Assembly: GCF_000372725.1 (NCBI RefSeq)
Contig: NW_005198966.1
Location: forward strand, 254,247 to 318,246
Reading direction: 5' to 3'
Length of the DNA stretch: 64,000 bases
DNA from: Emiliania huxleyi CCMP1516
Lineage: Eukaryota > Haptophyta > Isochrysidales > Noelaerhabdaceae
Positions 9,770-19,989 of the stretch are shown here, piece after piece; position 1 is the stretch's first letter, and the number at the start of each line of letters is the position of its first letter. A program made the translations under genes and the position numbers. The notes under the pieces were generated by a model that made no database searches, had not been told where the DNA came from, and saw only the letters and a program-made list of their open reading frames with translations.

Positions 9770-12700
9770 CTACGTGGCTCTATGCTCCGCGGGTGGATCA
9801 GTGGCGCCACGCAAGGCGTGGGGCAGCAGCGCCGCCTCTCCCCCGGCCGGATCGGCGGCAGCCGAGGCGCCGCCCCCCTCCGCGCCGCCTCCCTCCGCAC
9901 TGCCTGCCGCCGCGCCTGCCCCCGCGACGCCGCCTGCCGCCTCGCCGACGCCCCCCCCGGCGAGGAACTCCTCGCCACCAGCCTCCGCCTGCTCCGCCGC
10001 GCGCCTCGCTAGCCGCGCAGTCACCTCGTCAAGCTGCGCCAGGGCCGCGACCCTCGCCTCCGCCGTCTCCCGCAGCGCCGCACCCGCCTCCGCAGCCGCC
10101 GCCTCCGCAACCCCATCGGCCGCCGTCAGAGCGGCGAGTCGAGCGGCGACTTGCGGGGCGGCGGCCTGCGGGGCGGCGGCCTGCGCCGACGCCACCCCCG
10201 CCCTCGCCTCCGCCGCCGCTGCCGCCGCCGCCGCCCTCGCGCGCAAGTCCGCGACCGCAAGCCCCTCGAGGGTCGAGTCGCCCTGCCGCGCCGCCAGCAG
10301 TCCGGCGTCGGCGAGTCGCAGGCGCCTCGTTGGTAATCACGCATAGTTAGCCCTCCACACAGACTGTGCGCTCAAACGGCGTCCGGCGAGACGCGAGCGC
10401 CTCTCCAGCGTCGCGCGCTCGTCGCCCGACGCGCCGACCGCCGCGCGGGCGAGGTTGTCGCGCACCCGCTGCAACCGCGCGCTCGTCATGCCCCGCCGGT
10501 TGAGCGCCTGCTCTTGGACACGAGCGAGACTCAGCAGTCACCAGCCAGTTCCAGCCCGCCGTGGCACGAAAGTTGAGCGCTCCTGTGATGGCTTACGAAC
10601 GCGTCACGAGTCCATCATACAGCTCGCCATGCCCGGCGGGCAATGCGCCTCGTTGAGACGCGTCCCCTCCGCGAGCAGAGCGGCCTATTCACAGCCGCGA
10701 GCGTGAAGAGACGCCGTTCACACCCTCCCCGCCCGGCCACCTGCGAGAGCAAAAGAGGCCGACACAGAAGCCGCCTCCACCGTGGCTGGCGGGGAGTCTG
10801 CCCGCCTGTTCACACCGAAACTGTGAAGAGCCGCCGTTCACACACAAGACTGCGTCGTGCAGCGCGGATAGCTCGGCCGCCCCAACGCCGGCGACTCCGC
10901 GAACCGCTGCTCGGCCGCTCGCGGCGGCGGCGGCGTTGCGAACGGCGGCGGCTGCGGCTGCGGCGGCTGCGGCGGCTGCTGCGGCTGCTGCGGCTGCGGC
11001 GGCTGCGGCGGCTGCGGCGGCTGCGGCGGCTGCTGCGGCTGCTGCGGCTGCTGCGGCTGCGGCTGCTGCGGCTGCTGCTGCTGCTGCGGCTGCTGCGGCT
11101 GCTGCGGCTGCGGCTGCTGCGGCTGCTGCGGCTGCTGCGGCTGCGGCTGCGGCTGCGGCTGCTGCTGCGGCTGCGGCGGCCGGGGCGGCAAGGGTTCCTG
11201 AGGAAGCTGGCCGTTGTCGTCGTCCCGCAAGTACTCGGCGCGAAAGTCAGCCTATGGGACAGTTCCGTGAAGGGGAGCTCCCCGAGGAGGCTCGAGCGGC
11301 TGCCCCGCGGGTACTCGGCGCGGAATTGGGCCCAGAGCAGCAGCATGGCGACCAGCGGCGCGACGGCGAGCTCCGCGGCGAGGCGCGCCTATTCACAGCA
11401 GCTGCTGTGAAGAGGCGCCGTTCACAGCGGAGGGACGGCGAGCTCCGCGGCGAGGCGCGCCGCCGCTCGCAGCGTCAGCAGCGGGTAGAGGAGGGTACGC
11501 CCTCCGCCTCCTCCGCCTCCTCCGCCTCCTCCGCCTCCTCCGCCTCCTCCGCCCCCGCCCCCTTGGCGCGCGCCGGTGCCGAGCCGGTGGCGCAGCGCGC
11601 ACAAGAGGGAGACGGCGAGGGCAGAGAGGGCGAAGACGCCGAGCAGGAGCAGCGGGAGGGGGAGCGCGTCCTCCGACAGGAGCCTGTTCCTTCATTACAC
11701 ACCGTTCAACAGCAGTGATGGGCGGTGCGGCACAACCGTCCGACAAGCGCCTGTCCACTCAAAACGAGCAGTCAAGAACTGGCTAACAGCGGTGCCGCAC
11801 AGCATCCTCCGACAGGCGCCGCGAAGTCGCCCGCCCCACCGCCGCCAGCAGCGCACCGATGCTGCCGGGCGGCGGCGGCGCGGCGGGGTTCGCGAGCAGT
11901 GCGTGGCCGATGTCATATGAGGCGAGCGCGCCTAGAAGTAGTCCGTCTTGATGAAGGAGTCACTCCTCGATTAGCTGTCCCCCCGAGGTCGTATGAGGCG
12001 AGCGCGCCGCCGTCGTAGAGCACGAGCGCCGTCGGGGCGGCGTCGGGGCCGGAGCCTGCCACCGCAGGCAGCAGCAGCATCGCGAGGGGCTCGGCGCCTG
12101 TGCGGATGAGACGGAAGGGGTGCATCTCGGCTTTGCCTCTCGCTGCACCTCGGCTGCCTCTCTGCTACGTTCTGCTGTCTCTCTGCTGCCTCTCTGCTGC
12201 CTCTCTGCTGCCTCTCTGCTGCCTCTCTGCTGCCTCTCTGCTGCCTCTCTGCTGCCTCTCTGCTGCCTCTCTGCTGCCTCTCGGCTGCCTCTCGGCTGCA
12301 TCTCGGCTAAGCCTCGCCCGCCAGCGCCTCCACCGCCGGCAGAATCGCCGTCTGCAGCCGCCAGGAGTCTGACGCGTCGACCTCGGCGGCCGCCCCCTCC
12401 CCCTTCGCCCCGCCCCGGCCCCCCGCCCCCGCCCCCTTTCTCCCCAGGACCGCCTCCGCCTCCCTTGCGCCGGCCTCCTCCTCCGCCAGCCTCGCCTCCT
12501 CCTCCTCCTCCACCTCCACCTCCACCTCCGCCGCCGCCTCCTCCGCCGCCTCCGCCTCCTCCTCCGCCTCCTCCCCCCCCTCCTCCGCCTCCTCCGCCTC
12601 CTCCGCCTCCGCCGCCTCCGCCTCCTCCGCCTCTGCCTCCAGCCCGAACCACCACAGCGCCCAGCGGCGCCACCTCCTCCACGCCCGCCCCACGAGCCGA

Positions 12701-15430
12701 GCGTGCCTAACGGCAACAGCGACAAGACATCGCGATCAGCGAGCGATCAACAGCCTGCCGCCGCGAGCCGCGAGCGCCTGAGGACAATGGCGGTGATTCG
12801 TTCTCAACGATGACCCATTCACACCCACCCCAGCGAGCCGGCCGAGCCTAGGCGAGACGCGAGGCGCATAAAAAAAGAAAACGCGGCGGTGCCATGGACC
12901 ACCGCGCGGGGGATTTGGGAGCGCCAAGTGGCGCCAGACGCCGCGGCACGCGCCGCCGCGCCGCCCTCCCCCCTCGCCATCGCCTCCTCGAGCGCCGCCG
13001 CCGCGGCGAACGCGGCGGAGGCGGCGGAGGCGTTGAGCGAGAGGAGGAGGACCGCGTGCGGCGAGAGCAGCAGCGCGATCTGCGGCGCGGCCCCTACAGT
13101 CATGCCCCGTCAGCCGCTCCAGCCCCGCTGCGGACTCCTCACTCTGCCGCGGTCTGCGGCGCGGCTCCGTGGGCGAGCAGCGTGAAGGAGGAGGCGGCGA
13201 CGCCTAAGGGAAGAGAGCCGAGGCGACGCCTACCCGTGAAACAAAGGCCGGGCGACGGCAGCGTGAAGGAGGAGGCGGCGACGCCTAAGGGAAGAGAGCC
13301 GTGAAACAAAGGCCGGGCGACGGCAGCGTGAAGGAGGAGGCGGCGACGCCTAAGGGAAGAGAGCCGTGAAACAAAGGCCGGGCGACGGCAGCGTGAAGGA
13401 GGAGGCGGCGACGCCTAAGGGAAGAGAGCCGTGAAACAAAGGCCGGGCGACGGCAGCGTGAAGGAGGAGGAGGCGACGCCGTCGATCTCGAGCTCGAGCA
13501 TACCCATGCCTGTAGGGAAGGCTGCGAGACGGTTCAGGGAAGGCTCCTCCTCAATCTCCAGCCCGAGCATGCCCGTGCCGGTTAGCGTGGCCACGCTGTG
13601 ACCGTGCGCGACGGCGACGTGCTCGCCTGTTCACAGCCGGCAATGCGAAGCGGCGCCGTTCACACCGCGCGTGTGCCTCGGCCGTATCTCGCGCGTATCT
13701 CGGCTACATCTCGCCGTCGGCAGACCCCCCCACGAGAGGACTCGCCGCCCCCGCCGCCTCGCCCGCCGCGCCGCCTCGCGAGCGCTGCGCCGCAGTTGTC
13801 GTCACCGCGCGGAGGACCCAGCCCCGCACCTGTTCACAGCTAGAGGTGTGAAGAGACGCTGTTCACAGCTGTCGCGGAGGACCCGGCCCCGCACCTGTTC
13901 ACAGCTGCAGGTGTGAAGAGACGTTGTTCACAGCTGTCGTGGAGGACCCAGCCCCGCACCGGTTCGCAAGCCGGGAGCAGGCGGCGGGCTGGCGGCAGGC
14001 ACCTGCGATGGTGAGAACATGGACACCTCCAAAGGCCCAGGGTTCTACAGCTAGCTGTGGACAGCGTCATCTCTTCTAACTTCTCTCCGTGCGGCTGTCG
14101 CGTGAGGCGGTGTGCGGTTGGCACGTGCCATTGGAGGTGTCTAGGAAGTGTCTAGGAAGTGTCTAGGAAGTGTCTAGGAAGTGTCTAGGAAGTGTCTAGG
14201 AGGTGTCTAGGAAGTGTCTAGGAAGTGTCTAGGAAGTGTCTAGGAAGTGTCCAGGCAGGCACCATGCAGGCGGCGCCCTGGCCCCTGGAGAGAGAAGGCG
14301 GACACGCAGACCCTCATCGCCGCCTGACTAGTTCATGAAGCAACACTCACTCACTGAGCGGCGGGAGTCACCCCTCGCCTCCCCTCCCCGCCGCCGTCGC
14401 CGTCGCCGCCGCCCGCGGGCGCAACAACTTCTCCGAGGAGAACCGACGCGTCCATCCGCCGCCGCCGCCGGTCCATCTCCACGCGCGCGGTCTCGAGGCC
14501 TGTCCAGCGGCGCGGGGGTGTGAGCGCAGCAGCCCCAAGCTCCACGCCGCAGCTCCACTCTCGAGGTCTCGCCTCCTCCTCCCCGCCCTCGCCGCGCGCT
14601 TGCCTCGAGACCTCCCCCGCCCCGCACCCGCCGCCACACCCCACGCCACGCCCCCAGCCCTCGCAGAAGCCGCCGCAGCCCGCCGCCACGGCCGCCGCCG
14701 CCGCCGCCGCCGCTCCCCCCGCCCCCGCCACCGCCCCCTCCGCCGCCGCCTCCTCCGCCGCCTCGGCCGAATCGGCCTGCCCCGGAGCGCTGCAGCCTCG
14801 GCCCAACTTCCCGTGGGCGCGCCGTGGCGAGGAGGACCTGCATTCACACCCCGCAGCCGTGAAGCGGCGGCCGTTCACAGCTACCTCCGCCTGTGAAGAG
14901 GCTTCTCGGCTGTCTGTGCTGGTGCGTACTGGGCCCGGGGTTGTGTGTCTGTGTGAAGAGGCGGCAGCACAGCACCGTCTCGAAGCCGCTGACTCTGTCG
15001 ACGAGCGGGCCTAGCTCATGATGATAAAGAGAGTCAGCAGCGGACCGGTGCCGCCGCAGCCACTGCTCTGCCAACGAGCGGGCCAGGAGGCTCTTGGCTC
15101 CACGGGCCAGCCCGGCGGCGCGCGCCGCACTCGCCACCTATTCACAGCTGCAGGTGTGAAGAGACGCTGTTCACACCCACACGCTCGAGGATCTCGTCGC
15201 CGCCTGCTCACAGCTGCAGGTGTGAAGAGACGCTGTTCACGGCCTCTGGGAGCTCGTCGCCTCTGCTGCCTCCGCTGCCGTCGGCTCCGCGAGAGATGGA
15301 GGAGACGGCGCGGCAAAGGGCTCGGAAGGCGTGCGTGTCTCGCCGCCGCGCGTACACGACGCACTCCTGTTCACAGCTGCAGGTGTGAAGAGACGCTGTT
15401 CACAGCTGTCCTCGCGCGCAGACGCACACC
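9770..15430 (-). CDS. large multi-exon membrane protein of unknown function
   Basis: Exons I could place, 5'->3': ending 15430; 15366-15264; 15203-15181; 15137-15084; 15010-14976; from 14837 (end unclear); 14002-13960; 13829-13715; 13626-13579; 13509-13480; 13203-13168; from 13093; near 12713-12307; 12125-12008; 11931-11820; 11683-11461; 11388-11332; from 11251; 10805-10745; 10684-10649; 10507-10401; 10325-9770 (stop). Phases agree at nearly every join I tested. Protein features in order: Arg/Ala helices; a strand-rich part (SVATLTGMGMLELEID); an acidic Glu/Ala coiled coil (about 12650-12450); a hydrophobic segment (LPLPLLLLGVFALSALAVSL, near 11650); a second (APLVAMLLLW); a Pro/Gln low-complexity tract; an Ala-rich C-terminal coiled coil ending EHRAT. 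I do not recognise the family. The 5' end and the exons between 14.8 and 14.0 kb are uncertain. Confidence 0.6.
10930..11185 (-). repeat. GCTGCGGCTGCTGCGG repeat encoding a Pro/Gln tract
   Basis: A continuous CTGCGG/CTGCTG array. On the minus strand, in the frame of the large gene, it reads (PQQPQ)n after the exon start at 11251. The all-Ala plus-strand frame is its shadow. Confidence 0.8.
12128..12306 (-). repeat. GCAGAGAGGCA minisatellite intron of the large minus-strand gene
   Basis: On the minus strand about 12 copies of an 11-nt unit GAGAGGCAGCA and the variant GAGAGGCAGCC, between the Glu/Ala exon (end 12307) and the exon starting 12125. A very similar array fills the TLC-gene intron at 29165-29510. 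Confidence 0.8.
13204..13479 (-). repeat. array of four ~62-nt intron units
   Basis: Minus strand: each unit runs from GCGTCGCCGCCTCCTCCTTC through CGGCCTTTGTTTCAC to TTCCCTTAG and is itself a complete GC...AG intron. The unit's first ~35 nt equal the start of the downstream exon (13203-13168). The exons encode ...LEIDG | VAASSFTLLAHG. Confidence 0.8.
13830..13959 (-). repeat. array of two 65-66-nt GT...AG intron units with the palindromic element
   Basis: Minus strand: two head-to-tail copies of GTGCGGGGCTGGGTCCTCC + GCGACAGCTGTGAACA + RCGTCTCTTCACACC + tail ending CTGTGAACAG. The downstream exon (13829) begins with the same GTGCGGGGCTGGGTCCTCC. Confidence 0.85.
14128..14255 (-). repeat. 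CCTAGACACTT minisatellite (sense on the minus strand)
   Basis: About 11 copies of GGAAGTGTCTA, which on the coding (minus) strand is CCTAGACACTT. It is the same unit, in the same orientation relative to the gene, as in the MMACHC-like and transporter genes. Confidence 0.8.
15138..15408 (-). repeat. three copies of the hairpin-like dispersed element at 3' splice sites
   Basis: Copies at about 15138-15176, 15204-15242 and 15367-15408. On the minus strand each reads (C)TGTGAACAG, CGTCTCTTCACACC, TGCAGCTGTGAACAG and ends exactly at the acceptor of exons 15137, 15203 and 15366 (TAG or CAG end). Further copies near 10685, 10806, 11390, 13628 and 14840. Confidence 0.85.
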
Positions 15431-15513
15431 TGCCGCGCCGCCTTCCTGCCACGCCCAGCTCCGCCCCCGCCACCGCCATTGCCAGGGTCCCCGGGACTGC
15501 CAGAGTTGCTGTC

Positions 15514-15796
15514 CGAGATGCCACAACTCGCAGAGACGTGGCCGACCTTCACACACTTCCAGGTTACAGGCTCCACCACGAAGTGCGACAATTGCAACTT
15601 CGCGCTGGATCAAATCAGAACGGAGTGGGCTATTTTCCTCGATGCGGATACCTTGTTCTCGACGCAAACGTTGATTTATGCTAGCCACTTATCCTCGTCA
15701 ACAACTTTCGACTTTTGGCAGGGGCGGATGGTCAACCCCAAGAGCGACGTACAAGGTGTTTTCCCTTTTGGCGCAGTGACCTGCATGTACGACTCG
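15514..15796 (+). pseudogene. truncated inverted copy of the GT2 glycosyltransferase
   Basis: Encodes the same protein as residues 171-264 of the gene at 22161-20611, including FLDADTLFS, with essentially one changed residue (EMPQ for EMAQ). Similarity starts at CCGAGATG and runs into the N gap at 15797. It corresponds to 21370-21651 on the opposite strand. It is either a genuine inverted fragment or a contig-end artefact. Confidence 0.8.
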
Positions 15797-15896
15797 NNNN
15801 NNNNNNNNNNNNNNNNNNNNNNNNNNNNNNNNNNNNNNNNNNNNNNNNNNNNNNNNNNNNNNNNNNNNNNNNNNNNNNNNNNNNNNNNNNNNNNNN
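15797..15896. other. assembly gap (100 N)
   Basis: One hundred N, a typical placeholder length for a gap of unknown size. Confidence 0.99.
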
Positions 15897-16252
15897 CCCC
15901 CAAGGGAAAAAATTTGGGGCCCCCCCCCCCCCCCGCGCACGGCGCCTCATCTCGGCCATTCTCGCGCCCTCGGCCTGGCTCGGCCTCGGAAGCATCTCGG
16001 CCAGATCTCGGCAGATCTCGGCCAGATCTCGGCAGATCTCGGCCAGATCTCGGCTAGATCTCGGCTAGATCTCGCCGTGGCGGCCGAGGCAGCGCCAGCC
16101 GCCGCACACGGCGAGGCGTGCGGTGTGAAGATGCGGACAGCCCAATCCTCCGCCTCGCCGCGCGAGACGCGGTAGGCAGCGCCTGCCGGAGAAGAGTATG
16201 ATACATACACCACAATACTTCTCCTCCTTCTTCTTCTTAGATCATTCTTATA
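15897..16252. repeat. post-gap region with GATCTCGGCCA minisatellite
   Basis: A poly-C run (15918-15932) and then, at 15990-16075, seven units of AGATCTCGGC with AGATCTCGGCCAG spacing, typical of the intron repeats in this window. The gene it belonged to is lost in the gap. 16080-16252 holds nothing I can support. Confidence 0.6.
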
Positions 16253-17611
16253 TCATTCATATGTTGCAGTGTGGTCGGCGCCGGTGAGGGATCCGTCGGC
16301 GGCGAAGGAGAGCAGCTCTCCTGCGAGGGAAGGAGACACACACGGGTGTTACAATACAGTCCATTAAGGTTGAGGTACGTATTAGGCGGAGGAGGAGAGC
16401 AGCTCTCCTGGCCCGGGCAGCTCGTCACTCCAGAGCAGCGACCAGCCGCCGCCACGCAAGTACGGCAAGCCGGAGGGCGCAGCGAGGGCGGCGCGCGCCT
16501 GTTGATTGGTGAGTGACCGAGAGGAATGACCATTCATCACACAATTGTGGGTGCACAGCGAGGGCGGCTCGCGCCTGTTGGTTGATGGAGTCCGTAGAGA
16601 AACAACCGTCCTCGGTATCTCGTCAGTATTGGCCATCGGCAGGCGGGCGCAGCGAGGGCGGCGCGCGCCTGATGATCACGATGTGGACAGCCGACTAACA
16701 ACCGCTCAGCAGACACTGGCAGGCGGGCGCAGTGACGGCGAGGGCTCGCGCCTCGCCCGCCAGCAGTCTCAACAGCGCCCCGTCGCCGCCCTCGCCCGCC
16801 GTCCGCAGCACCGCGTCTCGCAGCGGCGGCCTGGAGGGCGGAGGAGCGAAGGAGGAGGCCGGACGGGCCCAGACCTGCGAACGCTGATCGTTAGGGTGGG
16901 TGTTGAGTGGTTATGGCTGGGGGCCGGCTGAGATGAGGCAGAGAGGAGCCGAGAGGAGGCAGAGAGGAGCCGAGAGGAAGCCGAGAGGAGTCGAGATGAG
17001 CCGAGAGGAGCCGAGAGGAGCCGAGAGGAGCCGAGAGGAGTCGAGATGAGCCGAGAGGAGGCCGAGAGGAGCCGAGAGGAGGCCGAGAGGAGCCGAGAGG
17101 AGCCGAGAGGAGCCGAGAGGAGCCGAGCCCAGACCTCGACACGGCCGACCAGAGGCTCTGCCGCCTCCGCCCGCCCTCGCCTCGCTCCCAGGCTCCCTCG
17201 ACCGCCTCCCTTCTCCGCGCGCGCCGCCGCCGCCACCCTCCGCCGCAGGAGGGTGACGGTGAGCATGTCGACTCCGCCGCAGGCCGGAGCGTGGCAGAGG
17301 GCCAAGTGTGGCGTAGCGGACGCATCGAGCGAAGAGAGGCCCGCGGCCTTGTCGTCGCGGCCGCCACCGCCACCGCCGCTGTCGTCGGCATCGCAGCTGT
17401 GCGCCGCTGGCGCTGCGTCCCGACCCTCTTCGGAAGGGCCAAGCAGCCACTCTGCGAGCAGCGGCGCCAGAGGCGGGATCGCGACGCTGTCCAGCGGAGG
17501 ATCGTGAGGCAGCCCGATGGCAATGAGTGTGGCCGGCGTGCTGACGCCGCCGAGCCACGGCAGGCAGACGACGACGATACAGAGGGCGAGGAAGAGCAGG
17601 CGGAGGATCAT
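16253..17611 (-). CDS. secreted protein of unknown function (4 exons, 252 aa)
   Basis: Exons 17611-17135, 16874-16752, 16498-16408, 16320-16253 join to exactly 253 codons with a stop (TGA at 16255-16253). The N-terminus is a clear signal peptide or signal anchor (MILRLLFLALCIVVVCLPWL). The middle is Gly/Asp-rich with scattered Cys; the C-terminus reads GLPYLRGGGWSLLWSDELPG then ELLSFAADGSLTGADHTATYE. I recognise no family. Introns: GT-AG (17134-16875), GC-AG (16751-16499), GA-AG (16407-16321). In all three the first nt repeat the next exon (GTCTGGGC..., GCGCG.GCC.CCCTCGC..., GAGAGCTGCTCTCCT...). The frame survives only if the GA-AG intron is removed, which supports that splice class. Confidence 0.7.
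16499..16751 (-). repeat. intron built from tandem exon-edge copies
   Basis: Minus strand: GCGCG.GCCGCCCTCGCTG begins the intron and recurs near 16677-16660, 16579-16560 and finally at the real exon (16498). The copies at 16677, 16579 and 16498 are each preceded by an acceptor-like end (ATCATCAG, CCAACAG, TCAACAG). Several nested GC...AG introns are possible. Confidence 0.75.
16920..17130 (-). repeat. GAGGAGCCGA minisatellite intron
   Basis: About 20 units of GCCGAGAGGA with GTCGAGATGA variants, filling the first intron of the secreted-protein gene. Confidence 0.85.
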
Positions 17612-17699
17612 CCGCGGGTCAGCGTACCGGAACCGTGAGGAGCGTACCAGAACTGCGCGTCAGCGTAGAGCTCTAGCGGGACCGCAAGCAGCCAGAGGG

Positions 17700-17760
17700 G
17701 GTCAGAATTCTTTTCCCGGGTGAGGCCGGAAGTCAGAATTCTTTTTTTCTTTTTCTCGCG
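17700..17760 (+). promoter_or_regulatory. 5' leader shared by the F-box/RCC1 genes (copy 1)
   Basis: TTTTTTTCTTTTTCTCGCG directly abuts the ATG at 17761. The same leader precedes the three paralogues. Here it follows two AGAATTCTTT motifs. It could be a core promoter/initiator or a translation leader. Confidence 0.55.
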
Positions 17761-19179
17761 ATGTCCACCCCTCGGCGCCGCCGCTCGCGCCGCCTCGCAC
17801 CCGCCGCTCCCTCGCCAGACACGCCGCCGCCCGCCCGCCTCCTCGACCTCCCCACGGAGCTCCTCGTGCGCGTCGTCTCTCGCTGCGACCCCGCCGACAT
17901 CGCTCGCGCCGCGGCCGTCTCGCTGCTCTTTCACGCCTCGCTTGCGGTGGAGGGCATCCGCTTGTGGGCGCAAGAGCGCGGCTTCGAGCTGCCGGCGCTG
18001 CCGGAGGGCGAGAGCTGCGCCGTGCGGTGGCTGTGCTATTCGGCGCTGCTGCGCGAGTCCAACCCGCCGGTGAGGGCGGCGGCAGGCTTGCGGCACAGCC
18101 TCTTCATCGACGGCGAGGGGCGGCTCTGGTCGTGCGGAACGGCTAACAACTGGACGCCGGGACTACTCGGTCACGGCGAGGGGATGACGCGGCTCAACAC
18201 GCCGACCCGCCTCCCCTCCTCGCTGGGCGACGAGCGCGCCGTGAGTGTGTCGGTTGGAAGCAGCCACAGCCTCGCCCTCACCGCAGATGGCAGCGTCTGG
18301 AGCTGGGGCCATGGAAATGGTGGCAAGCTGGGCCACGGCGACCAGCAGAGCCAGCGGCAGCCAAAGAAGGTCGAGGCCTTTGCGGGTCGGCGCGTCGTCG
18401 CCGTGTCGGCAGGAAGCAGCCACTGCTTCGTCCTCACCGCCGACGGCGCCGTCTGGAGCTGGGGCTATGGCTACTATGGCAGGCTGGGCCACGGCGACGA
18501 GCAGCACCAGCTGCTGCCCAAGAAGGTCGAGGCCTTGGCGGGGCAGCGCGTCGTCGCTGTGACGGCTGGAGATCACCACAGCCTCGCCCTCACCGCCGAC
18601 GGTGCAGTGTGGAGCTGGGGCTTGGGAGCAGATGGCCAGTTAGGCCACGGCGACCAGCAGAACCAGCTGCTGCCAAAGAAGTTCGAGGCGTTGGCTGGCC
18701 AGCGCGTCGTCGCTGTGTCGGCTGGAGGCACCTACTGCCTTGCCCTCACTGCCGACGGAGCCGTCTGGAGCTGGGGCTATGGAGTATTTTGCCAGTTGGG
18801 CCACGGCGACACACAAACCCAGCTGTTGCCCAAGAAGATCGTGGCGTTCGCAGGGCGGCGAGTTGTCGCTGTGTCAGCTGGCCACCGTCACAGCTTTGCC
18901 GTCACCGCCGATGGTGATGTCTGGAGCTGGGGCTATGGAGGAGACGGCCGGTTGGGCCACGGCGACGCGCAGGACCAGCTGCTGCCAAAGAAGATCGAGG
19001 CCTTTGCTGGGCGGCGCGTCGTCGCTGTGTCGGCTGGAGCCGGGTTCGGCCTCGCCATCATCGCCGACGGCGCCGTCTTTACCTGGGGCGAGGGCGAACT
19101 CGGCTGCCTAGGCCACGGAGAGGACCTGTCGGACCAGCTGCTGCCCAAGAAGATCGAGGCGTGGGCGCCGGGGCTGTGA
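17761..19179 (+). CDS. F-box / RCC1-repeat protein 1
   Basis: Intronless, 472 aa. A short Arg/Pro start is followed by an F-box-like helix set at about residues 25-70 (LLDLPTELLVRVVSRCDPAD), then seven ~51-aa RCC1 blades with the core HSLALTADGSVWSWG...LGHGD, each joined by PKKVEAFAGRRVVAVSAG-type linkers. F-box proteins recruit substrates to SCF ubiquitin ligases; RCC1 propellers bind proteins or chromatin. A role as a substrate receptor is inference. The last blade carries AVFTWGEGELGCLGHGED. Directly behind the stop, 19204-19290 holds a decayed repeat of the last blade (CTGCCTAGGCCACGGCGAGG). Three close paralogues on the same strand indicate a local expansion. Confidence 0.85.
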   Translation: MSTPRRRRSRRLAPAAPSPDTPPPARLLDLPTELLVRVVSRCDPADIARAAAVSLLFHASLAVEGIRLWAQERGFELPALPEGESCAVRWLCYSALLRESNPPVRAAAGLRHSLFIDGEGRLWSCGTANNWTPGLLGHGEGMTRLNTPTRLPSSLGDERAVSVSVGSSHSLALTADGSVWSWGHGNGGKLGHGDQQSQRQPKKVEAFAGRRVVAVSAGSSHCFVLTADGAVWSWGYGYYGRLGHGDEQHQLLPKKVEALAGQRVVAVTAGDHHSLALTADGAVWSWGLGADGQLGHGDQQNQLLPKKFEALAGQRVVAVSAGGTYCLALTADGAVWSWGYGVFCQLGHGDTQTQLLPKKIVAFAGRRVVAVSAGHRHSFAVTADGDVWSWGYGGDGRLGHGDAQDQLLPKKIEAFAGRRVVAVSAGAGFGLAIIADGAVFTWGEGELGCLGHGEDLSDQLLPKKIEAWAPGL

Positions 19180-19203
19180 GACGGGTGGCAGGGGAGCCAC
19201 CTG

Positions 19204-19300
19204 GGGCAAGGCTGGGCGAATACTGCTGCCTAGGCCACGGCGAGGACTTGTCTGGCCAGCTGCTGCCCAAGAAGATTCGAGGTTTGGGCGTTGGAGGCCG
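19204..19300 (+). pseudogene. remnant of an RCC1 last blade
   Basis: TACTGCTGCCTAGGCCACGG through CTGCTGCCCAAGAAGATTCG repeats the 3' end of the upstream gene with a frameshift, consistent with unequal crossing over inside the RCC1 family. Confidence 0.7.
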
Positions 19301-19357
19301 TACGGCTTTAGAGTGCTCAAGGGGCTGTCGAGCGAGTGACGTTTGTTGTAATTTTTT

Positions 19358-19505
19358 AAAGGTAAGGTAAGGGGTAAGGTAAACTTCTCCACACACACGA
19401 GGTGGTGGGGCAAGGGGGGGCAACCCTCGCGTCTCCACGTCTGACGACACAGGAGCCCCACGGCATTCAAAAGTGCAAGGCCCAGTGCGCGTGGGTGAGC
19501 GGTGC
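19358..19505 (-). mobile_element. retroelement 3'-end module (antisense copy)
   Basis: The reverse complement matches 52157-52293: CTCACCCACGCGCACTGGGC, CTTTGAATGCCGTGGGGCTC, GTGTGTGGAGAAGTTTACC, and then a (CTTAC)n-type tail. A third copy lies at 28805-28957. Only the 3' end is present. Confidence 0.75.
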
Positions 19506-19985
19506 GTCAGGGGCGGCGACCCCCCCCCATCTACAGATGATGTGCGCATCCTAGATGCCAAACGCCATCTAGGATGCGTTTTCCATCTAAGGACACCGGG
19601 TGTCTCCACTATGATTGGGTTCTCCAAGAAGATTTAATCATCTTTAGATGGTGCCCCGGCCGCGTCTTTTGATAGCCCATGACATCTCAGATGCCGCGGA
19701 CATCTTTAGATGCAAAATTTTCCTGAGATGATACGGGTGTGCTGAGATGCTCCTCGTATCCTAGATGCCGCTCCGCATGACCAGACTAGCGGTATCTCGC
19801 GCCCTGGTGAGCGCGACGACGCTCCCCCCTCTCACGACCTCTTGCGGGGAGCCGACACCCCTAATAACGCTGTTATTAACCTAATAATTAGCTTGTTATT
19901 AGCTACTCGCGTTATTAGGTACATGCTAATAATTAGGTACGTTATTAGGCTAATAGTTTGACAGGGGCAAGTAGTCTAGGGTACC
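19506..19985. repeat. CATCTAGATGC-rich block and TTATTAGG-rich AT island
   Basis: 19530-19775 is dense in short inverted words (CATCTAGGATGC, CATCTTTAGATG, AGATGCC). 19860-19960 is an AT island with repeated GTTATTAG/CTAATAATTAG. No coding signal. Confidence 0.6.
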
Positions 19986-19989
19986 ATAC

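Noticed and set aside
10936..11718. poly-alanine plus-strand frame
   Set aside because: Shadow of the Pro/Gln tract and exons of the minus-strand gene, whose phases join correctly.
13204..13479. possible CRISPR array (regular repeats)
   Set aside because: The repeats are contiguous with no unique spacers, in a eukaryotic intron; the unit is an intron copy.
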